From: Amycolatopsis sp. EV170708-02-1
GTDB taxonomy: Bacteria; Actinomycetota; Actinomycetes; Mycobacteriales; Pseudonocardiaceae
Direction: 5' to 3'
NCBI RefSeq assembly: GCF_022479115.1
Contig: NZ_CP092497.1
Location: 8,866,001-8,930,000 of the forward strand
DNA: 64,000 nucleotides
The translations under genes were made by a program, and so were the position numbers. The first letter of the stretch is position 1. The number at the start of each line of letters is the position of its first letter. Below, one piece after another: positions 60,076 to 64,000 of the stretch. The notes under the pieces were generated by a model. The model made no database searches, was not told where the DNA came from, and saw only the letters and a list, made by a program, of their open reading frames with translations.

Positions 60076-62598
60076 TTGTCGCGTTCGGCTCGCACCGTGT
60101 TCCTGGCCCTGATGCTGTCACTGAGCGCGGTCGCCGCGCCGGCGTACGCGGCGCCACCGCCGTCGTCGCCGCATCGCGATCCCGGCAACGGGCCGGAGCG
60201 CAACGAGGTGGCCGCGACCGACCCGCCGATGAGCGTCGCGCGGGCCGCGGCGGGCGAGAACGCCGCGGGTGACCATTCGGGCTATCCGCGCAAGACGAAG
60301 CTGCGGGTGTATCCGGAGAACACGGCCGACAAGTCGATCAAACTCGGGCTCGCGCCGTACCACTCGATCGCGCCGAAGCTGAACGCGCTGCAGGCGCGCA
60401 GCGACCGGATCTCGGTCGAGATCGCCGGGCAGTCCGGGCTCGGCCGCGACCTCTACCTGGTGACGCTGACCGCGCCGGAGAGCCGGTCCGAGACGAGGCG
60501 GCAGGACGCCTGGCGGTCGCTGATCGAGAACGACCCGGCGCGGGCCGCGCGCGACCCGTTCCTGCGCCACGGCTACAAGGCGCCGGTGTGGATCAACAAC
60601 AACATCCACGGCAACGAATGGGAAGGCACCGACGGCGCGCTCCGCGTCATCGAGAAGCTGGCGACGTCGAACGATCCCAAGACCGTCGAGCTGCTGAAAC
60701 GGAACCGCTTCTACTTCAACGTCACGGCCAACCCGGACGGTCGCGTCGCCGGCACGCGGCAGACGTCGCAGGGTTTCGACCCCAACCGCGACTTCGTCAC
60801 CGCGTCGCAGCCGGAAGTGAAGGCCATGCGCGGGATCGCGATCGACAAGCAGCCGCTGATGATGCTGGACGAACACGGCTACGTGGAGAACACGCTCATC
60901 GAGCCGACCACGCCGCCGCACGGCCAGAACTACGACTTCGACCTCTACATCAAGCACGGCTACGCCAACGGGCTCGGCATGGAGCAGGCGGTCAAGGCAC
61001 TCGGGCGCCCCGAGACGGCGAAGCCGGAAATCCCGTTCCGCGACTACGAACCCGGCAGCTGGGACGGCTGGGCGCCGATCTACACCGCCCAGTACGCGAT
61101 GTACCACGGCGCGGTGTCCTTCACGATCGAGATCCCGATGCGGGTGAACAACGCGGACTACGAGAACCAGCCGGTGGCCGAACTCCAGCGGCGCGCGGTG
61201 ATCAACACCGAGGTCGTCGAGGCCACCATCGGCAGCACGCTGAACTACGTCGACCGCAACCGCGGTGAGCTCATCGCGAACCAGATCGAGATGTTCCGCC
61301 GAGGCACGGCCGGTGAAGCGCAGCGTGAGATCCCCGACGGGTTCGTGCCCGGCTTCGGGCCGGAAGACCGCTACCGCACGGAGTTCCCGCGCGCGTACGT
61401 CATCCCCGCCGGAGCCGACCAGCGTTCGGCCGTCGCCGCGTCCCGTCTCGTCGATCACCTGGTCGCCAACGACGTCCGCGTGCGGCAGGCCGATCGCCCG
61501 TTCTCGCTGGCCGGACGCCGCTACCCGGCCGGTTCGTACCTGGTCGACATGCACCAGCCGAAACGCGGCCTGGCGAACGTGATGCTGGAGCAGGGCAGCG
61601 ACATCTCGGCGAAGGTGCCGGTCATGTACGACATCTCCGGCTGGAGCCACCGCCTGCTGTGGGGCGCGTCGGTCGACATCGTGAAACAGGGCAGGCTCGA
61701 CGTCCGCGCGCACGACGTCGTCGCGGCGTCACCCACCGGTGGCATCGACGCCGCGCCCGGCCGGGATCTCGCGCTCAAGCTGGTCGACGCCAAGGACGTC
61801 GGCGCGGTCAACGACCTGCTGAACCGAGGCCTCGCCCTCGGCCGCACGGACGACGGCACGATCGTCGTTCCGGCGTCGGCCCGCCCGGCCGCCGCCGAGG
61901 TGGCGGACCGTTACGGAGTCCGGTTCACCGAGGCGAGTGGGACGGCGGCCCCGTTGAGCCGCAAGACGATCGCGGCCGCCGTCGGGGCGGACGAGCTGAA
62001 GGCGCTGCGCGACATGGGCTTCGACGTGCGACCGGTGTCGGCGGCGGTGCTCAACGCGGGCTTCGACTGGTCCCGGGTGGACCTGCTGTTCGTCTCTTCG
62101 GGACTGAAGTACACCGATCTCGCCCCGGCCGCGAAGGACGCTTTGCGCGCCTTCCTCGCTCGCGGCGGCGTGGTCACCCGCGGTGCCACGGGCGCGCGGT
62201 TCAACACCGACGCGGGACTTCTCGAAGCACGTCCGGTCGCGGGCTGGGAGGACGGGAACGGCGTCGTTTCGGTCGTCAACGGAGCCGGCCCGGTGGGTAC
62301 CGGCGCGCTGCCGGACTCGTTCGTCTACGGGCCGTTCTGGTTCACCGATCTCGGCTCCTCGGTCAGTGTCGAGCAGCGCTACGCGAGCGGGAATCCCCTG
62401 GTCGCGGGGCATTGGCGGACCCGGGACGACGGCACGGGCGGGCCACTGCAGGCGGCGGGCCAGGCCGCCGTCGTGTCCGGGACCACGGGACTCGGCGGGC
62501 GGGCGGTGCTGTTCGGCACCGAACCGCTGTTCCGCGATCACCCGAAGGGCTTGTACTCGCAGGTGGCCAAGGCGATTTACTGGGCGGCCGCGAAGTAA
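60076..62598 (+). CDS. Secreted M14 zinc carboxypeptidase
   Basis: 840 residues from TTG 60076, 6 nt after GGAGG; the next in-frame start (GTG 60094) is less well placed. The signal peptide ends at PAYA. M14 domain: zinc ligands H and E in NNIHGNEWEG, ANPDGRV and the FDPNRDF substrate region, third histidine likely in LDEHGYVEN, and the catalytic glutamate in SFTIEIPM. The about 450-residue C-terminal part is beta-rich. Predicted role: extracellular removal of C-terminal residues from peptides or wall stem peptides. Confidence 0.9.
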   Translation: MSRSARTVFLALMLSLSAVAAPAYAAPPPSSPHRDPGNGPERNEVAATDPPMSVARAAAGENAAGDHSGYPRKTKLRVYPENTADKSIKLGLAPYHSIAPKLNALQARSDRISVEIAGQSGLGRDLYLVTLTAPESRSETRRQDAWRSLIENDPARAARDPFLRHGYKAPVWINNNIHGNEWEGTDGALRVIEKLATSNDPKTVELLKRNRFYFNVTANPDGRVAGTRQTSQGFDPNRDFVTASQPEVKAMRGIAIDKQPLMMLDEHGYVENTLIEPTTPPHGQNYDFDLYIKHGYANGLGMEQAVKALGRPETAKPEIPFRDYEPGSWDGWAPIYTAQYAMYHGAVSFTIEIPMRVNNADYENQPVAELQRRAVINTEVVEATIGSTLNYVDRNRGELIANQIEMFRRGTAGEAQREIPDGFVPGFGPEDRYRTEFPRAYVIPAGADQRSAVAASRLVDHLVANDVRVRQADRPFSLAGRRYPAGSYLVDMHQPKRGLANVMLEQGSDISAKVPVMYDISGWSHRLLWGASVDIVKQGRLDVRAHDVVAASPTGGIDAAPGRDLALKLVDAKDVGAVNDLLNRGLALGRTDDGTIVVPASARPAAAEVADRYGVRFTEASGTAAPLSRKTIAAAVGADELKALRDMGFDVRPVSAAVLNAGFDWSRVDLLFVSSGLKYTDLAPAAKDALRAFLARGGVVTRGATGARFNTDAGLLEARPVAGWEDGNGVVSVVNGAGPVGTGALPDSFVYGPFWFTDLGSSVSVEQRYASGNPLVAGHWRTRDDGTGGPLQAAGQAAVVSGTTGLGGRAVLFGTEPLFRDHPKGLYSQVAKAIYWAAAK

Positions 62599-62607
62599 CG
62601 TGGGGGT

Positions 62608-63234
62608 ATGCCGATCCAGGTGCTGCTCATCGACGACCACGAGGTGGTGAGGCGCGGTCTGCGTGACCTCCTCACCGACGAGCCCGACATCGAGGTCGTC
62701 GCCGAGGCGAGCGGGGTCGACGAGGCCCTCGCGGTGGCGATGCACGTCGAGCCGGACGTCGCCGTGGTCGACGTGCGGCTCGGCGACGGCGACGGCATCG
62801 CGCTCTGCCGCGAGCTGCGTTCGAAGCCGAACCCGCCGCAGTGCCTGATGCTGACCGCGTTCGACGACGAGGAGGCCATGGTCGGCGCGATCATGGCCGG
62901 CGCGGCCGGGTACCTGCTGAAACAGGTCCGCGGCCAGGACGTCGTCAACGCGGTCCGCGAGGTCGCGGCGGGCCGGTCGCTGCTCGACCCGTTGTCGACG
63001 GCGCGGGTGCTCGACAAGCTGCGGCATCCGCCCGAGGACGAACTCGGGTCCCTCACCGAACGCGAGCGCGAGGTGCTGGACCTGATCGGGCAGGGCATGT
63101 CCAACCGCGAGATCGCGGAGCGCCTGTTCCTCGCCGAGAAGACGGTGAAGAACTACGTGACGTCCGTGCTCGCGAAGCTGGGCATGCAGCGCCGCACGCA
63201 GGCCGCGGCGTGGATCGCGCGCCGGGACAGGTAG
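62608..63234 (+). CDS. Response regulator, NarL/LuxR family (DevR-like)
   Basis: 208 residues. Receiver: acidic pair D9/D10, phosphoacceptor D55 in VAVVDVRLG, K105 region in GYLLKQVRG. Linker then LuxR-type helix-turn-helix: LTEREREVLDLIGQGMSNREIAERLFLAEKTVKNYVTSVLAKLGMQ. DevR/DosR relatives act with membrane or haem kinases in hypoxia or nitrosative stress; no kinase gene is in the window. Its stop overlaps the next GTG (TAGTG). Confidence 0.93.
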   Translation: MPIQVLLIDDHEVVRRGLRDLLTDEPDIEVVAEASGVDEALAVAMHVEPDVAVVDVRLGDGDGIALCRELRSKPNPPQCLMLTAFDDEEAMVGAIMAGAAGYLLKQVRGQDVVNAVREVAAGRSLLDPLSTARVLDKLRHPPEDELGSLTEREREVLDLIGQGMSNREIAERLFLAEKTVKNYVTSVLAKLGMQRRTQAAAWIARRDR

Positions 63235-64000
63235 TGCGCGAAAAAGGCACCCCCCCCCGTCGTTTTGGGCGAAGGTCCCGGTCGATCCCGAGTTCGACCA
63301 GTGGCTCACGGTCCGGTTCTCCCACCGCGTCCTGGTCGTCGTCCGCACCGTCACCACCCTGACGCGGCTGCTCGACGTCGTGTCGCTGCTGAAGGACGAT
63401 CCGCGGGTCCAGATCGTGTTCACCCACAACGAGCGCGAACCGGCGATCCTGTCCTCCGGGGTCGGTGAGTTCCTCGCCTCGCTGGACGCGAAGGTCATCT
63501 CCTGGGAGCAGGCCGTCGAAACCCGGTTCGACCTGGCGATCGCCGCCAGTGAGAACGACGAACTCCACCGGGTGAAAGCGCCGGTCCTGCTCGTTCCGCA
63601 CGGCATCGGACATCAGAAGCACTACCCGCACCAGACGGTCATCTCCGGGCTGAACCCGGCACGGCTGGTCCGGGACGGCCAGGTCGTCCCCAGCCGGATC
63701 GGCCTTTCGCACAGCAACCAGCTGCGGTATATCCGGCAGCACTCTCCCCAAGCCGAACCGCACGCCGTCGTGGTGGGCGACCCCTGTCACGACCGGATGC
63801 TCGCCAGTCTCAATCGCGCGGCCCGCTACCGGCGCCTGCTCGACGTCCGTGACCGCAAGCACGTCGTGCTGGCCTCCACGTGGGGGCCCGATTCCCTGCT
63901 GGGTACCGATCCGGGCCTGCCCGCACGGCTGCTCACCGAACTCCCCGTCGACGAGTACAAGTTCAGCCTCATCGTGCATCCGGGCGCTTGGGCCGCGCAC
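63234..64000 (+). CDS. Unrecognised protein, frameshifted at a C9 tract, cut by the window end
   Basis: GTG 63234 overlaps the response-regulator stop and reads VREKGTPP into a run of nine C (63250-63258). The frame that stays open to the window end reads PSFWAKVPVDPEFDQWL and then FSHRVLVVVRTVTTLTRLLDVV. One more C would join the two. Later segments (FTHNEREPAILSSG, LLVPHGIGHQKHYPH, ASTWGPDSLL, FSLIVHPGAW) are faintly like CDP-glycerol glycerophosphotransferase-type GT-B folds. I cannot assign a family. Low similarity to known groups is my impression only. Confidence 0.65.

Overview
The window comes from a high-GC actinomycete chromosome, most likely Amycolatopsis or a close Pseudonocardiales relative. 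The evidence is strong G/C third-position bias, frequent GTG and one TTG start, many 1-4 nt stop/start overlaps, an AfsR-type regulator, DUF3558 and DUF4232 lipoproteins, and a serS / septum-formation / metallopeptidase / phosphatase / pheA neighbourhood that I recall from Mycobacterium tuberculosis (Rv3834c-Rv3838c). No tRNA, rRNA, CRISPR array, insertion sequence or prophage was recognised.

Region by region: 1-11 kb holds polytopic envelope-glycan proteins (two DUF6541-type paralogues, an AftB-like GT-C protein with a coupled membrane partner, a flippase-like LPG_synthase_TM protein) plus an F420-type oxidoreductase, a HAD phosphatase and a PlsC acyltransferase. 11-18.6 kb is the most unusual locus: a leftward operon (LpxA-like acyltransferase, acyl carrier protein, FabG-like reductase, acyl-adenylating enzyme, LuxE-like, LuxC-like) facing a rightward pair (DegT aminotransferase and Gfo/Idh/MocA oxidoreductase of GnnB/GnnA or WbpE/WbpB type). 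Together they could make a UDP-amino sugar carrying an ACP-delivered acyl group in a Gram-positive organism. 18.6-23.6 kb has a SigE-family sigma factor with a membrane partner, a secreted Lys/Asp-rich protein, a CopC protein, a Uma2 nuclease and a lipoprotein. 23.6-27.5 kb is a second sugar operon (aminotransferase, epimerase, GT4 glycosyltransferase, hexapeptide acyltransferase), followed by the AfsR-like regulator.

30.7-44.8 kb is mainly metabolism and transport: C45 acyltransferase, MFS pump, TetR with palindromic operators, LhgO-like oxidase, two DUF3558 lipoproteins, SerRS, class III aminotransferase, haloalkane dehalogenase, and a DUF1190-like / glutathionylspermidine-synthase-like / DUF350 operon. 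44.9-50.7 kb continues the conserved serS-pheA region. 50.8-64 kb holds a macro-domain protein, pantothenate kinase, several unknown proteins, a DCTPP-like pyrophosphatase, a membrane-tethered DEDDh exonuclease, an M14 carboxypeptidase, a DevR-like response regulator and a truncated last gene.

Two sequence-level themes stand out. First, intergenic spaces, mostly between convergent genes, carry long near-perfect inverted repeats in recurrent families (three copies of one 46-nt palindrome). Second, at least four genes are broken by what looks like the loss of one base in a G/C homopolymer, and a fifth ORF fusion fits the same explanation, so assembly errors are likely.
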